A program made the position numbers and the translations under genes. From assembly GCF_900007165.1 (NCBI RefSeq), contig NZ_CYGY02000050.1, positions 159,880-223,879 on the forward strand: a stretch of 64,000 nucleotides of DNA, read 5' to 3'. Origin of the DNA: Paraburkholderia piptadeniae. GTDB lineage: Bacteria > Pseudomonadota > Gammaproteobacteria > Burkholderiales > Burkholderiaceae. Below the pieces are notes generated by a model that saw only the letters and a program-made list of their open reading frames with translations, was not told the origin of the DNA and searched no databases. Positions 1 through 8,270 of this stretch are shown here, piece by piece (positions within the stretch are counted from its first letter, which is position 1; each line of letters begins with the position of its first letter).

Positions 1-1379
1 GCGAGGACAGCATCAACTTCGAGTTCAACCAGCATCTGCTCGTCAACGAACTGACGCGCAAGATGCCCGATGGCCGCGTGAAGACGCTCGATTTGAGCTG
101 GTCCGCGATCACCGACGAAAACGACACCGTGATGCGCCTGATGCTGTGCGTGCGCGATGTGACGGAGCTGCGCCAGCTTGCAGCCGAAGCGGGCGAGCAG
201 AAGCGCCGACTTGAAATGATCGGCGAGATTCTCGCGGTGAGCGAGGAGAAGTTCCATCATTTCGTCGAAAGCGCGACGGGCTTCATCAACGAGAACGAAC
301 GCATCATTCGCCAGCACGCGCATGCAGACGGTTCGGCCGTTGCGGAGCTGTTCCGCAACATGCACACGATCAAAGGCAATGCGCGGACCTATAGCCTTCA
401 GCATCTGACGAGCATCGTGCACGAGACCGAGCAGCGTTACGACGCGCTGCGCCGTCCCGAGACCGCGCACGAGTGGGACCAGGAGCAACTGATCGTCGAA
501 CTCGCGCGCGTGAAGGAAGCGCTGCAGCACTACGCGACGATCAACGAAGTGAGCCTCGGCCGCCGCAATACAGGTCGCCGCGGCAGCTTCGAGCGCTATC
601 TGATGGTCGACAGCGAACACATTCAGGAAAGCCTGCGTTTGCTCGATGCAGCGAACCCCGCCGACGTGCGCGATCTGCTGACGGCGCGCGATGCGGTGCG
701 CAGAACCTTGCGTCTGCTGGGGACGGAGAAGGTCGAAGATGCACTCGCGGGCGTGCTGGAGTCGCTGCCTTCGCTTGCAGCGGATCTTGGCAAGGCGGCG
801 CCGACCGTGCGTATCGACGATAACGGCTATCGCGTTCGCGCACACGCAGGCAGCGCGCTCAAGAATGTCTTCATGCACCTGTTGCGCAATTCCGTCGATC
901 ACGGCATCGAAACTGCGGTGCAGCGCGTGGCGCTTGGCAAGCCCGAAGCGGGCGTGATCGACGTCGAAGTGGGCGTTGCGGAAGGGGCGTTGCAGATCAC
1001 GTTGAGCGACGATGGACGCGGCCTCGCGATGTCGCGCATCCGCGGCATTGCTGCCGAGCGCGGCTGGCTTCAGCCCGATACACAATTGAGCGACGAAGTC
1101 GTCGCGGAGTTCATTTTCCGGCCGGGTTTCTCGACGGCGCAAAACGTGACGGAAGTCTCAGGTCGCGGCGTCGGCATGGATGCCGTGCGCGATTTCATCC
1201 GGCGCGAAGGCGGGCGCATCGAATTGCGCTTCACCGACGAGCGCACGGGCGCCGACTTCCGCCAGTTTCAGACGATCGTCTATCTGCCGGAAAACTGCGC
1301 GGTCGACAGCGTCGGCGCGTCGATGCACGATGCCGCCAAAACGGTGAATTCGATTCAGGCGAATGCACTTTCCGAATAG
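1..1379 (+). CDS. Hybrid-type chemotaxis histidine kinase (PAS end, Hpt, HATPase), 5' truncated
   Basis: The reading frame is open from the first base, so the start lies outside the window. The visible N-terminus looks like the end of a PAS/PAC domain (DGRVKTLDLSW...VRDVTELRQL). It is followed by an Hpt domain whose phospho-accepting His is in MHTIKGNA (codon at 363-365). Near the C-terminus is a CheA-like ATPase with the N-box LLRNSVDHGIE, the G1 box DDGRGL and the G2 box GRGVGMDAV. No CheW-like domain is present after the ATPase, unlike classical CheA. It should autophosphorylate and pass phosphate to the CheY-like protein three genes downstream. Only 17 bases separate it from the next gene, so an operon is likely. 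The domain reading is firm; the input signal is unknown. Confidence 0.85.
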   Translation, partial: EDSINFEFNQHLLVNELTRKMPDGRVKTLDLSWSAITDENDTVMRLMLCVRDVTELRQLAAEAGEQKRRLEMIGEILAVSEEKFHHFVESATGFINENERIIRQHAHADGSAVAELFRNMHTIKGNARTYSLQHLTSIVHETEQRYDALRRPETAHEWDQEQLIVELARVKEALQHYATINEVSLGRRNTGRRGSFERYLMVDSEHIQESLRLLDAANPADVRDLLTARDAVRRTLRLLGTEKVEDALAGVLESLPSLAADLGKAAPTVRIDDNGYRVRAHAGSALKNVFMHLLRNSVDHGIETAVQRVALGKPEAGVIDVEVGVAEGALQITLSDDGRGLAMSRIRGIAAERGWLQPDTQLSDEVVAEFIFRPGFSTAQNVTEVSGRGVGMDAVRDFIRREGGRIELRFTDERTGADFRQFQTIVYLPENCAVDSVGASMHDAAKTVNSIQANALSE

Positions 1380-1396
1380 CACTACGGGGATTCGTT

Positions 1397-2131
1397 GTGG
1401 TTGAACAGTATGTGATCGCGGCGCTGGCCGGCGTTGTGGCGAGCGCGCTTGCGGGCGTGCTCGCGCATCGATGGCTCATCAGAAAGGCCAGCGAGCAGCA
1501 CCGGGCGGCGCTCGAGTCGCAGGCGAAGGAACTGGCGCAAGCCGAAGAGCGGCATGCGGCGGAGATCCGGCAACACGAACAGCAGGCGCGTGAATTGCAC
1601 GCGCTGGCTGACACGTTGCGCGAAGATCTCGTGCATCACTCGACGCAAGCCGAAGAGGCGCGCGCCGCGCTCAATGCGCTATTGAACCAGAAGGACGAAT
1701 GGCTTCAGCACGCCACGCGTCTTTCCGGCGAAGCGGCACGCTTGCGGCATCTGTCGGCGACGTTCGAGCGCTGGCATGAGCAGATGATTTCACTGATGGC
1801 GCAGAACCACGACATGCACGCGAAGAACAACGAGCTGTCGTCGATCGTGCGGCACGTGCTGATCGTATCGTTGAACGCTTCGATCGAAGCGGCGCGCGCG
1901 GGCGCGGCGGGACGCGGGTTTTCGATCGTCGCGAGCGAAGTGCGCGCGCTGGCTTCGCGCTCGCAGGAACTGTCGAAGAGCTATCACGACAGCCTGAACC
2001 GCAACGACCTCATCACGACGGCCACGTTTCAGGACATTCAGGCAGGCGGCAAGATGATCGCAGCGTCGCTGGCGAGCGTCGAAGCGCTCGCCGGCCAGAT
2101 TCAATCCCGGTTAGAACAGGCGACGTCGTGA
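1397..2131 (+). CDS. Membrane-anchored methyl-accepting chemotaxis-like protein
   Basis: This 244-residue protein starts with GTG. Residues 5-24 form one transmembrane segment (YVIAALAGVVASALAGVLAH). A long coiled coil rich in Ala, Glu and Arg follows (about 28-130). The C-terminal half carries the MCP hairpin-tip signature (SLNASIEAARAGAAGRGFSIVASEVRALA), matched well to the family except that it is short and has no ligand-binding domain. It probably acts as a scaffold or cytoplasmic signal transducer for the kinase upstream rather than as a classical receptor. It overlaps the next gene by four bases (GTGA), which suggests translational coupling. The signalling-domain call is solid; its partner is inferred from position. 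Confidence 0.8.
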   Translation: MVEQYVIAALAGVVASALAGVLAHRWLIRKASEQHRAALESQAKELAQAEERHAAEIRQHEQQARELHALADTLREDLVHHSTQAEEARAALNALLNQKDEWLQHATRLSGEAARLRHLSATFERWHEQMISLMAQNHDMHAKNNELSSIVRHVLIVSLNASIEAARAGAAGRGFSIVASEVRALASRSQELSKSYHDSLNRNDLITTATFQDIQAGGKMIAASLASVEALAGQIQSRLEQATS

Positions 2132-2667
2132 TCAGTCAGCAAGCGAAAGAAAGTATCGAACGGATCTTCTATCAGTCCGCGCGCACGCGTCTGCCCGCCC
2201 ATGCCGGCGACGCATGCGAAATCACGGCCCTCGATGCACATCTGGCCAATAAGGCGCTCGCGAGCCATATCGTCGTTTTGACCATTTCATCGATTGCATT
2301 CCGCTTTCTGCTCGTGCTGCATTTCGACGACGACCAGACGACGCGCGATTACTACTTGCGTGACGCCGAAGACCGTTCGCTGGCGGAAGCACTGATGGAA
2401 GTCGGCAATCTGTGTTGTGGCGCGATCAATCAGCAACTGGTCGAGTACTTTCCTGATCTGGGCATGTCGACGCCCTATCAGCTGAATGGCGCGTGCGTGC
2501 CTTATCTGAAGGAATTGAAGCCGGCGTATCTCGCGGCATTTCGCGTGACCATCGGCGCAAACGTACAAATCGGCGCGACGCTTTGTGTGTGCGCGAGCGC
2601 GCCCGTCGATTTCGTCGCCGATGTGGCCGAAGTCGAGGAAAGCGGCGGAGAACTCGAACTGTTCTGA
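2128..2667 (+). CDS. CheX/CheC-like protein of the chemosensory operon
   Basis: A 179-residue soluble protein translated from a GTG that overlaps the stop of the MCP-like gene. The central stretch LMEVGNLCCGAINQQL followed by a GMSTPYQLNG turn resembles the E-x2-N...G signature helix and following strand of the CheC/CheX phosphatase family, where acidic and Asn residues dephosphorylate CheY-P. The rest is poorly conserved by eye. Position between an MCP-like protein and CheY supports a role in adaptation or phosphate removal. It could also be an unrelated regulatory protein, so the function is a tentative inference. The C-terminus is acidic (VEESGGELELF). Confidence 0.5.
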   Translation: MISQQAKESIERIFYQSARTRLPAHAGDACEITALDAHLANKALASHIVVLTISSIAFRFLLVLHFDDDQTTRDYYLRDAEDRSLAEALMEVGNLCCGAINQQLVEYFPDLGMSTPYQLNGACVPYLKELKPAYLAAFRVTIGANVQIGATLCVCASAPVDFVADVAEVEESGGELELF

Positions 2668-2743
2668 ACGGTTCTGGCTTTCGCGCACGACGCAAATCTT
2701 CAATCAATCAATGCGCCGCTTCGAAGGCGCTACGGGGTGAGCA

Positions 2744-3109
2744 ATGGGAAAGGTTCTGGTGGTGGACGATTCGAGCACGGTTCGCGATGAAGTGGCGGGC
2801 TTCCTCAGAAAGAACGGCCTCGATGTCGAAACGGCCGTGGACGGCAAGGACGGTCTCGCGAAGCTGAAGTCGTCGCCGGGTATCCGGCTTGTCGTCAGCG
2901 ACGTGAACATGCCGAACATGGACGGCCTCACGATGGCCGAAAAGATTCGCAGCGAGCTGGCCAATGCGAGCGTCAATATCATCATGCTGACGACGGAAAG
3001 CAGTCCCGCGATGAAAGAGCGAGGCAAGGCGGCAGGCGTGAAGGGCTGGATCGTCAAGCCGTTCAAGGGTGACGCCGTGCTCGAAACGTTCAGAAAACTG
3101 GCGGGCTGA
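2744..3109 (+). CDS. CheY-like single-domain response regulator
   Basis: A 121-residue stand-alone receiver domain. The acidic pocket is Asp8/Asp9 (VVDDSS), the phospho-acceptor is Asp53 in VVSDVNMPNMDG, the switch Thr is at 83/84 (MLTTES) and the invariant Lys is Lys105 in VKPFKG, so all catalytic residues are present. There is no output domain, so it must act by protein contact, for example with a motor, an enzyme or the upstream CheX-like protein. It is the last gene of the operon and lies 76 bases after the CheX-like gene, preceded by a short purine-rich ribosome site (ggggtgagcaATG). The family call is certain; the target is unknown. Confidence 0.93.
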   Translation: MGKVLVVDDSSTVRDEVAGFLRKNGLDVETAVDGKDGLAKLKSSPGIRLVVSDVNMPNMDGLTMAEKIRSELANASVNIIMLTTESSPAMKERGKAAGVKGWIVKPFKGDAVLETFRKLAG

Positions 3110-3309
3110 CGGGCCGCGCACCGCACATCGCGTTTCGGATGCCCGCTGGATGCGGGCACGGCGACGCATCGCGGATTGTCGCAATTCCCTGAATGATCTA
3201 TTCACACGCCGCGTGTTTATCGGCGGGAGCCGCACCTCTAGAGTTCTGTTCAACGGTTGCAGAACGCAGGTTCAAAGCAGCCCAAACGAACAGTCCCGGA
3301 GGTGTTGCC

Positions 3310-3621
3310 ATGAAAACGTTTGCCAAAGCTTTTGTCATTGCTGCTCTCATTAGCGCTCCCCTCGCTGCGTTTGCGCAGACAAGTCAGCCTGTGACGCGCG
3401 CGCAAGTTCGAGAAGAACTGGTGCAGCTGCATAACGTCGGCTATAGCCCGCTCGACGACCGCAACAGCTATCCCGTCCACATCGAGGCCGCCGAAGCCCG
3501 TCTGGCCGCGCAGAATGCGGCGTCCGCGCAGCAAAGCGGATACGGCGTGGCGTCGAATGGTTCGTCGCAAGCGGGCGTGCGTGACGTGCGCACGAACGGC
3601 GTTGCGTTCGCGCATCACTGA
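3310..3621 (+). CDS. DUF4148 small exported protein
   Basis: A 103-residue protein with a cleavable Sec signal (MKTFAKAFVIAALISAPLAA, cut after AFA). The mature part has the DUF4148 pattern VTRAQVREELVQLHNVGYSP, common in many copies in Burkholderia and its relatives and usually induced under stress or stationary conditions. Function in this family is not established. The start at 3310 is chosen because it follows a strong cggaggtg ribosome site and opens directly on the signal peptide; the open frame extends further upstream without a ribosome site. A strong terminator follows about 85 bases after the stop. Confidence 0.85.
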   Translation: MKTFAKAFVIAALISAPLAAFAQTSQPVTRAQVREELVQLHNVGYSPLDDRNSYPVHIEAAEARLAAQNAASAQQSGYGVASNGSSQAGVRDVRTNGVAFAHH

Positions 3622-3706
3622 TCGCGTGCGCTGCCTGTGATAACCGCGATAAGACAGATCGATATGAATTGCTGACGTTGCGTTGGGCGTTTTGATCCAG
3701 AGTCAG

Positions 3707-3741
3707 GGCCGGGACCTGTGTGATGCAGGTCCCGGCCTTTT
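3707..3741 (+). terminator. Rho-independent terminator after the DUF4148 gene
   Basis: A perfect 12-bp stem (ggccgggacctg at 3707-3718 pairing with 3726-3737), a 7-base loop and a tttt run. It would end the transcript of the DUF4148 gene. Confidence 0.85.
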
Positions 3742-4265
3742 CATTATTAAGCGTGCTCATGAGTCGCTTATTCGATGCCTGACTGATGACGCCGGATCGC
3801 ACATGCGCTGACGGGACGAGGATTGCGGAAATCGAATCCGGACTGTCGCTCGAAAAGGAAAAAGAAAAGGCCGGCAGCGTGAAAGGTAGTGGCTCGCGTC
3901 GACTATGCTTTCAAAACAGTACATCACCATCGCGCGAAGCCGTCGATGAAGAACAAAGTCGACACACTTGTAAAGACTCGTTGAAGTCGCGCCGTTCATT
4001 CGTCGCGCGATGCTCAAAGACTAGACCTTTGCCCGGTTGATCTCTCTTCTGCATAGAACGGCAAGCCGGATACCCAGTGCCAATGCAAGCAATTTGACAT
4101 TCTCGCTATTCCCTACGCGAATCGGATTTTTTCTTAATGCTCTCGTTGAACGCGGCGCCTGGCGGCAAAACGAAAGGCGTCTTTCTTTTCATGTAATGGA
4201 TGAACTCTAGCCATATATGACATGTCCATGGCATAGTGCCGGTATCTTCAATCAGGAGTTTCAAT
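3742..4265. other. Intergenic region upstream of the H-NS gene
   Basis: About 520 bases with lower GC than its surroundings and no convincing gene. Short open frames here lack ribosome sites. It is expected to hold the promoter of the H-NS-like gene, but I could not single out a good -35/-10 pair. Confidence 0.5.
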
Positions 4266-4841
4266 ATGGCTACACTCGAAGCCCTTCAGGCAAAGATACA
4301 AAAGCTTCAGGAGCAGGCCGATGCCATCGCTTCTCAAAAGTCGGCGGCGGCTCTCGAAAGCATTCGCTCATTGATGGTCAAGCACAATCTGACGACAGCC
4401 GATATCGATGCGCATCTCGGCCATCGAAAGCGCGGCCGTCCTTCGCTGAAGTCGGCAGGTGTGCAGACAAAAGGTGCTGCCAAATATCGCGATCCCAAAA
4501 CGGGTGCGACCTGGACGGGTCACGGCCGCGCGCCGGCCTGGATTGCGGGTGCGAAGGATCGCAACAAGTACCTCGTTTCAGGCGCGGCGAGCCAGGTTGC
4601 GACGAGCGTGTCGGTCAAGGGCGCGAAGGGCAATGGCCAGCCTAAAGGACGGCAACCCGCCAAATATCGTCATCCGGAGACGGGCGCGACCTGGAGCGGC
4701 CGTGGTCCGGCGCCCGCATGGCTGGCAGCCGAAAAAGACCGTAACAAGTTTCTGATTGGAAGTGCAAAGGCCACGGGAATGAATGGCGTTGCCCGGAAAA
4801 AGACAGCGGCCAGGAAGGCTGCGAGAAAATCACGCGCTTAA
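4266..4841 (+). CDS. H-NS family nucleoid protein with two DNA-binding units
   Basis: A 191-residue protein. Residues 1-55 form the coiled-coil oligomerisation part typical of H-NS/BpH3-type proteins. RKRGRPSLKS (54-63) leads into a first DNA-binding unit, KYRDPKTGATWTGHGRAPAW (73-92), ending in KDRNKYL. A second, near-identical unit, KYRHPETGATWSGRGPAPAW (133-152), ends in KDRNKFL exactly 60 residues later. A Lys/Ala/Arg-rich histone-like tail (KKTAARKAARKSRA) closes the protein. Ordinary betaproteobacterial H-NS paralogs are about 100 residues with one unit, so this is an internal duplication plus tail. The start at 4266 follows caggagtttcaat. It likely binds AT-rich or foreign DNA. Confidence 0.9.
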   Translation: MATLEALQAKIQKLQEQADAIASQKSAAALESIRSLMVKHNLTTADIDAHLGHRKRGRPSLKSAGVQTKGAAKYRDPKTGATWTGHGRAPAWIAGAKDRNKYLVSGAASQVATSVSVKGAKGNGQPKGRQPAKYRHPETGATWSGRGPAPAWLAAEKDRNKFLIGSAKATGMNGVARKKTAARKAARKSRA

Positions 4842-5189
4842 AAAGTCAATGGGAGGGCGGCGCACTGCGCTGCCTCGCCCGAACGCCACGCACGACGACG
4901 GACTAAAAGCGCGTCGTCGTGCCGGATCTTTTCGCTATCGCTGAGAATTTTTGTCAAGGCGAGATGCGCGATCCAATGCGCAGTGGGTTTTCGGTCCCGC
5001 GAGGATCGGAAAGCTCATCGATTTCGTCACGCCCCGTAATTCCCGCCTGGTGCGCTGAAAAACCTGTTTTCAGGTGAAAGTACTACAGGCTGAATCGCGA
5101 CGAGCGTGCGTGGATCGATGGTTGATCCTGTTGGCGTCGCGCGCGCCAGCATGGCTTTTTCTGCGCGCGACGCCGCTTTCGAGCCAGAT
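4842..5189. other. Intergenic region with a terminator-like hairpin
   Basis: Between the convergent H-NS and DUF1488 genes. An 11-bp perfect stem (gcacgacgacg at 4890-4900 with 4912-4922) followed by ggatctttt could end the H-NS transcript. Nothing else is recognised in the remaining 270 bases. Confidence 0.5.
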
Positions 5190-5450
5190 CTAATGGAAGT
5201 CGCGCGTCTCCAGTTCCACCGACTGTCCCCCATTTCGCTGTAGCACACGGCGAGCGGCAGCTTCAATCGCCTTCCTGTTACCCTCGAACGCCGCGATCAG
5301 ATCGTGGGACGACGTGCCCGTATTGCCGAAGTGGTCATTGAGGGCGTCGATTGATACGCTGCACCATACCTCCTTTCCTTCGACGTTCGCTTCGAATGCG
5401 ACTCGCGATGCGGCTACGACGTGCCGGCGGCTGGTGAATTCGATGGTCAT
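5190..5450 (-). CDS. DUF1488 family protein (copy 1)
   Basis: An 86-residue cytoplasmic protein. It has the DUF1488 layout: a first strand MTIEFTSRRHVVAASRVAFE, then WCSVSIDALNDHFG, and a C-terminal helix FEGNRKAIEAAARRVLQRNG. No function is known for the family. The start at 5450 is chosen because ggagaaatcaa precedes it and the DUF1488 similarity begins there. A second diverged copy lies at 13311-13580. It stands alone, transcribed towards the H-NS gene. Confidence 0.7.
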   Translation of the reverse strand: MTIEFTSRRHVVAASRVAFEANVEGKEVWCSVSIDALNDHFGNTGTSSHDLIAAFEGNRKAIEAAARRVLQRNGGQSVELETRDFH

Positions 5451-5685
5451 TTGATTTCTCCGTGAGTGCCAGGTGTGATACACGAACGTCCGCCAGCGCG
5501 GTTTTCCGGGCGATTGTTCCTTTGCCCGGGGCCAGGTGGTCCGGTCTGGGGCGTTCGCTTCGGTGCTGTCAGCAAGGAACGATCCAGTCCGCTTCGAACA
5601 TGCCCAGCCCGATGGCGGGCGATGTCGAGCGTCGGTCTCGCTCTCCAATGATAGGTCGCGGGGCGAGTAAAAGCCCGGGAAAGTA

Positions 5686-6561
5686 CTAGGCCGCCTTGCC
5701 CGTCATCTGCTCGATCAGCTTTTTCGTCGCGGGCGAATGCTCGTATTTGCGGAAGACGGCGGCGACCTCCGACATGACCGGCTCGCCTGCGAGCGTCTTG
5801 AAGACCACGTTCGGCAGATTGACTACCCGGGTCAGCACATTGGGCACGATGGCCACGCCCGCGCCCACGGAGACCTGCGTCAACACGGCGAGCAGCGTGC
5901 CCGGCGCGCTCACGATGCGCGGATTGAAGCGGCCGCGCCGCGCGATTTCCCGCGTGCCGAGATCCTGTTCGGGCACGACGAAGGTTTCGCCCGCCAGCGC
6001 GCGCGCCTTGATCGGACCCGCTGCGGCCGCGAGCGGATGCTCGGCGGGCAGCGCCGCGCAAAACGCATCGCGCGCCAGCACGTGTGCGCGCAGCGAGGAC
6101 GGCAGTTCGACGGGCAAGCGCACGAACGCGACGTCGACGCGTCCTTCCTCCAGCAACGCGGGTAGTTCGCCCATCGGATGTTCGGTTGCCTGCACGAGGA
6201 CGCCCGGCCGCGATTTGCGGAACGCGCGGATCTGTTTCTGCAGGACGCCCGAAAACGCGGCCGAGCCGACATAGCCGATATGGATTCGCCCCAGTTCGCC
6301 GCGTCCGGCGCGCTTGCCGGCATTCAGCGTGCGTTCGAACTGCGCAATGGTTTCGCGCGCTTCGGCGAGAAACGCTTCTCCGGCAGGCGTGAGCGCGACC
6401 GTGCGTTTGGTGCGGCGAAACAGTTGCGCCTGCAGCGCGCGCTCCATTTCCTGGATCTGCACCGTCAGCGTGGGCGGCGCAATGCCGAGGTCTTCGGCGG
6501 CCTGTGCAAAATGCAGCCGCTCCGCGACGGCGATGAAATAACGCAGATGCCGGAGTTCCAT
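5686..6561 (-). CDS. LysR family transcriptional regulator
   Basis: A 291-residue LysR regulator. The N-terminal winged helix is typical (MELRHLRYFIAVAERLHFAQAAEDLGIAPPTLTVQIQEMERAL), with the recognition helix around residues 30-50. The C-terminal part is a co-inducer-binding domain with GRIHIGYVGSAAFSGVL as its first strand. It is divergent from the MFS exporter gene at 6681, with 119 bases between them that hold an ATTAGG-N5-CCTAAT palindrome. By family rule it should control both itself and the transporter. The effector is unknown. Confidence 0.9.
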   Translation of the reverse strand: MELRHLRYFIAVAERLHFAQAAEDLGIAPPTLTVQIQEMERALQAQLFRRTKRTVALTPAGEAFLAEARETIAQFERTLNAGKRAGRGELGRIHIGYVGSAAFSGVLQKQIRAFRKSRPGVLVQATEHPMGELPALLEEGRVDVAFVRLPVELPSSLRAHVLARDAFCAALPAEHPLAAAAGPIKARALAGETFVVPEQDLGTREIARRGRFNPRIVSAPGTLLAVLTQVSVGAGVAIVPNVLTRVVNLPNVVFKTLAGEPVMSEVAAVFRKYEHSPATKKLIEQMTGKAA

Positions 6562-6575
6562 GAGGTGTGGTGAGT

Positions 6576-6592
6576 ATTAGGCTATACCTAAT
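6576..6592. promoter_or_regulatory. Probable LysR operator (ATTAGG-N5-CCTAAT)
   Basis: A perfect 6-bp inverted repeat with 5-base spacing inside the LysR/MFS divergent promoter region, in an AT-rich patch. It fits the T-N11-A rule for LysR boxes. It lies 15 bases upstream of the lysR start and about 90 bases upstream of the transporter start. Confidence 0.55.
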
Positions 6593-6680
6593 TATATTGA
6601 ACAAACGCAGGAATGAACGAAATAGAAAAAACGGGTGAAATACGGGCTTACCGTCCACCGTCTTTCCGCACACCAGCTCC

Positions 6681-8201
6681 ATGAGTTCAATCACCGCTAC
6701 CCGCTCGGTCTCTCGAGGCACGCCGCTGCTACTCATCGCGTCGATGGGGTGCGCGATGACCGTGCTCGACACGAATGTCGTCGGCATCGTTCTGCCCACC
6801 ATTGCGCGTGATCTCAATGCATCGTTTGCCGATATCGAATGGGTGATCAGCGCTTACGTGCTGTGCTTCGCCGCGCTGTTGCTGCCCGCCGGCTCGATTG
6901 CCGACCGCTTCGGACGCAAGCGCGTGTTCCTCGCTGGCATTGCGCTTTTTGCGCTCGCTTCGTTCGCATGCGGCGTCGCGCCGAGCGCGTCGCTGCTGTA
7001 TATCGCGCGAGCCGCGCAGGGCGTGGGCGCGGCGTTCCTGCTCGCGCCCGCGCTCGCGATCATCGGCCATGCGTTTCATGACGAGCGTGAACGCGCGCGT
7101 GCGTGGGCCGTGTGGGGCGGCATCATGGGACTGACGATGGTGCTTTCGCCGCTGATCGGCGGTGTCGTCAGCGCGTATCTGGGCTGGCGCTGGGCGTTCA
7201 CGATCAATGTGCCCATCTGCGCGCTGCTGGCCACGGGTGTCGTCAAGATCGTCGACGAGTCGCGCGACCCGACGCCGCGCTCGCTCGATCTGCCGGGTAT
7301 TGCGCTCTTTGCAGCAGCGATGTTCTCGTTGACGTGGTCTCTGATTCTCGGCCCTGACCACGGATGGTTCAGTGCCGCCGCCGTGTCGCGCGCATGTGCC
7401 GGTGTCGCGCTGTTCGCTGCGTTCGCGCTGGTCGAAAGCCGGCGCGCGCATCCGATGCTCGATCTCGCACTGTTCCGTTCGCTGCCCTTCGTCGGCGCGA
7501 TCGTGGCGATGTTCGCGTATGCGTCGTCGGCGCAGGTGATGGCCTCGCTGTTGCCGCTGTTTCTGCAAAATGCGCGAGGCGAGAGCGCGCTCGGTGCGGG
7601 GGCCGGCATGTTGCCTTTTGCGCTGGCGATGCTGTTGCTGCCGCAACTTGGACGCAAACTCGCGGCGCATATGGATTCACGGCGGATTCTGACGCTTGGT
7701 CTCGCAGTGGTCGCATGCGGCAATCTCGCGATGATGCTTGCCGCGCGCAGCGCAAACCATGCGTGGCTCGTCGCCGCGATGGCGCTGCTCGGCAGCGGCG
7801 GGGGACTGCTGAATGGAGAAACGCAAAAGGGGATCATGGGCACGGTCCCGCGAGAACGCGCGGGCATGGCGTCTGGCATCAGCACGACATCGCGCTTCAC
7901 TGGCATTCTTCTGGGATTCTCCGGACTCGGCGCAGTGCTGGCCGAGGGTGTGCGTTCGGCGTTGACCGCGCAGATGTCCCACTTCCAGGTGCCTTCCGTG
8001 CCGGGCTTCGCAGAGCGTGTGATGGCGGGCGACTTCGCGCGCGCATTCACACTGTATCCGCCTGCACTGACAGACACGCTGACCCACATTGCGCGCTCGA
8101 GCTACGGCGAGGGCTTCTCGCAGGCATTCGGCGCGGCTGCGCTGGTGGCGGCCGTCTCGGCATTCGTCGTCTATCTGTCGATGAGAAGCAGCAAACGTTG
8201 A
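6681..8201 (+). CDS. MFS drug-efflux type transporter (DHA2/EmrB-QacA family)
   Basis: A 506-residue polytopic membrane protein, consistent in length with the 14-helix DHA2 group. Early motif LDTNVVGIVLPTIARDL in helix 1, the motif A loop DRFGRKRVFLAG and the motif C region GGIMGLTMVLSPLIGG mark a proton-driven exporter. Helix-rich sequence continues to the end. It is divergent from a LysR gene that likely regulates it. No outer-membrane or periplasmic adaptor gene is adjacent, so it probably works alone in the inner membrane. The substrate cannot be read from sequence. Confidence 0.88.
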   Translation: MSSITATRSVSRGTPLLLIASMGCAMTVLDTNVVGIVLPTIARDLNASFADIEWVISAYVLCFAALLLPAGSIADRFGRKRVFLAGIALFALASFACGVAPSASLLYIARAAQGVGAAFLLAPALAIIGHAFHDERERARAWAVWGGIMGLTMVLSPLIGGVVSAYLGWRWAFTINVPICALLATGVVKIVDESRDPTPRSLDLPGIALFAAAMFSLTWSLILGPDHGWFSAAAVSRACAGVALFAAFALVESRRAHPMLDLALFRSLPFVGAIVAMFAYASSAQVMASLLPLFLQNARGESALGAGAGMLPFALAMLLLPQLGRKLAAHMDSRRILTLGLAVVACGNLAMMLAARSANHAWLVAAMALLGSGGGLLNGETQKGIMGTVPRERAGMASGISTTSRFTGILLGFSGLGAVLAEGVRSALTAQMSHFQVPSVPGFAERVMAGDFARAFTLYPPALTDTLTHIARSSYGEGFSQAFGAAALVAAVSAFVVYLSMRSSKR

Positions 8202-8224
8202 TCGCGCGGTGCAGTACCGATTAG

Positions 8225-8245
8225 TATAAAAAGCTCTATACAAAG
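8225..8245 (+). promoter_or_regulatory. Possible MocR operator: direct repeats TATA(A/C)AAAG
   Basis: Two near-identical 9-mers (tataaaaag at 8225-8233, tatacaaag at 8237-8245) with 12-base periodicity sit 25 bases before the MocR start. MocR regulators such as GabR and PdxR bind direct repeats, so this is a candidate autoregulatory site. Confidence 0.4.
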
Positions 8246-8270
8246 AGCGCCTTGCAACGCGCACCCTTCG

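Noticed and set aside
3130..3165. Hairpin tgcccgc/gcgggca after cheY as a terminator
   Set aside because: Only a 7-bp stem and no T-run follows.
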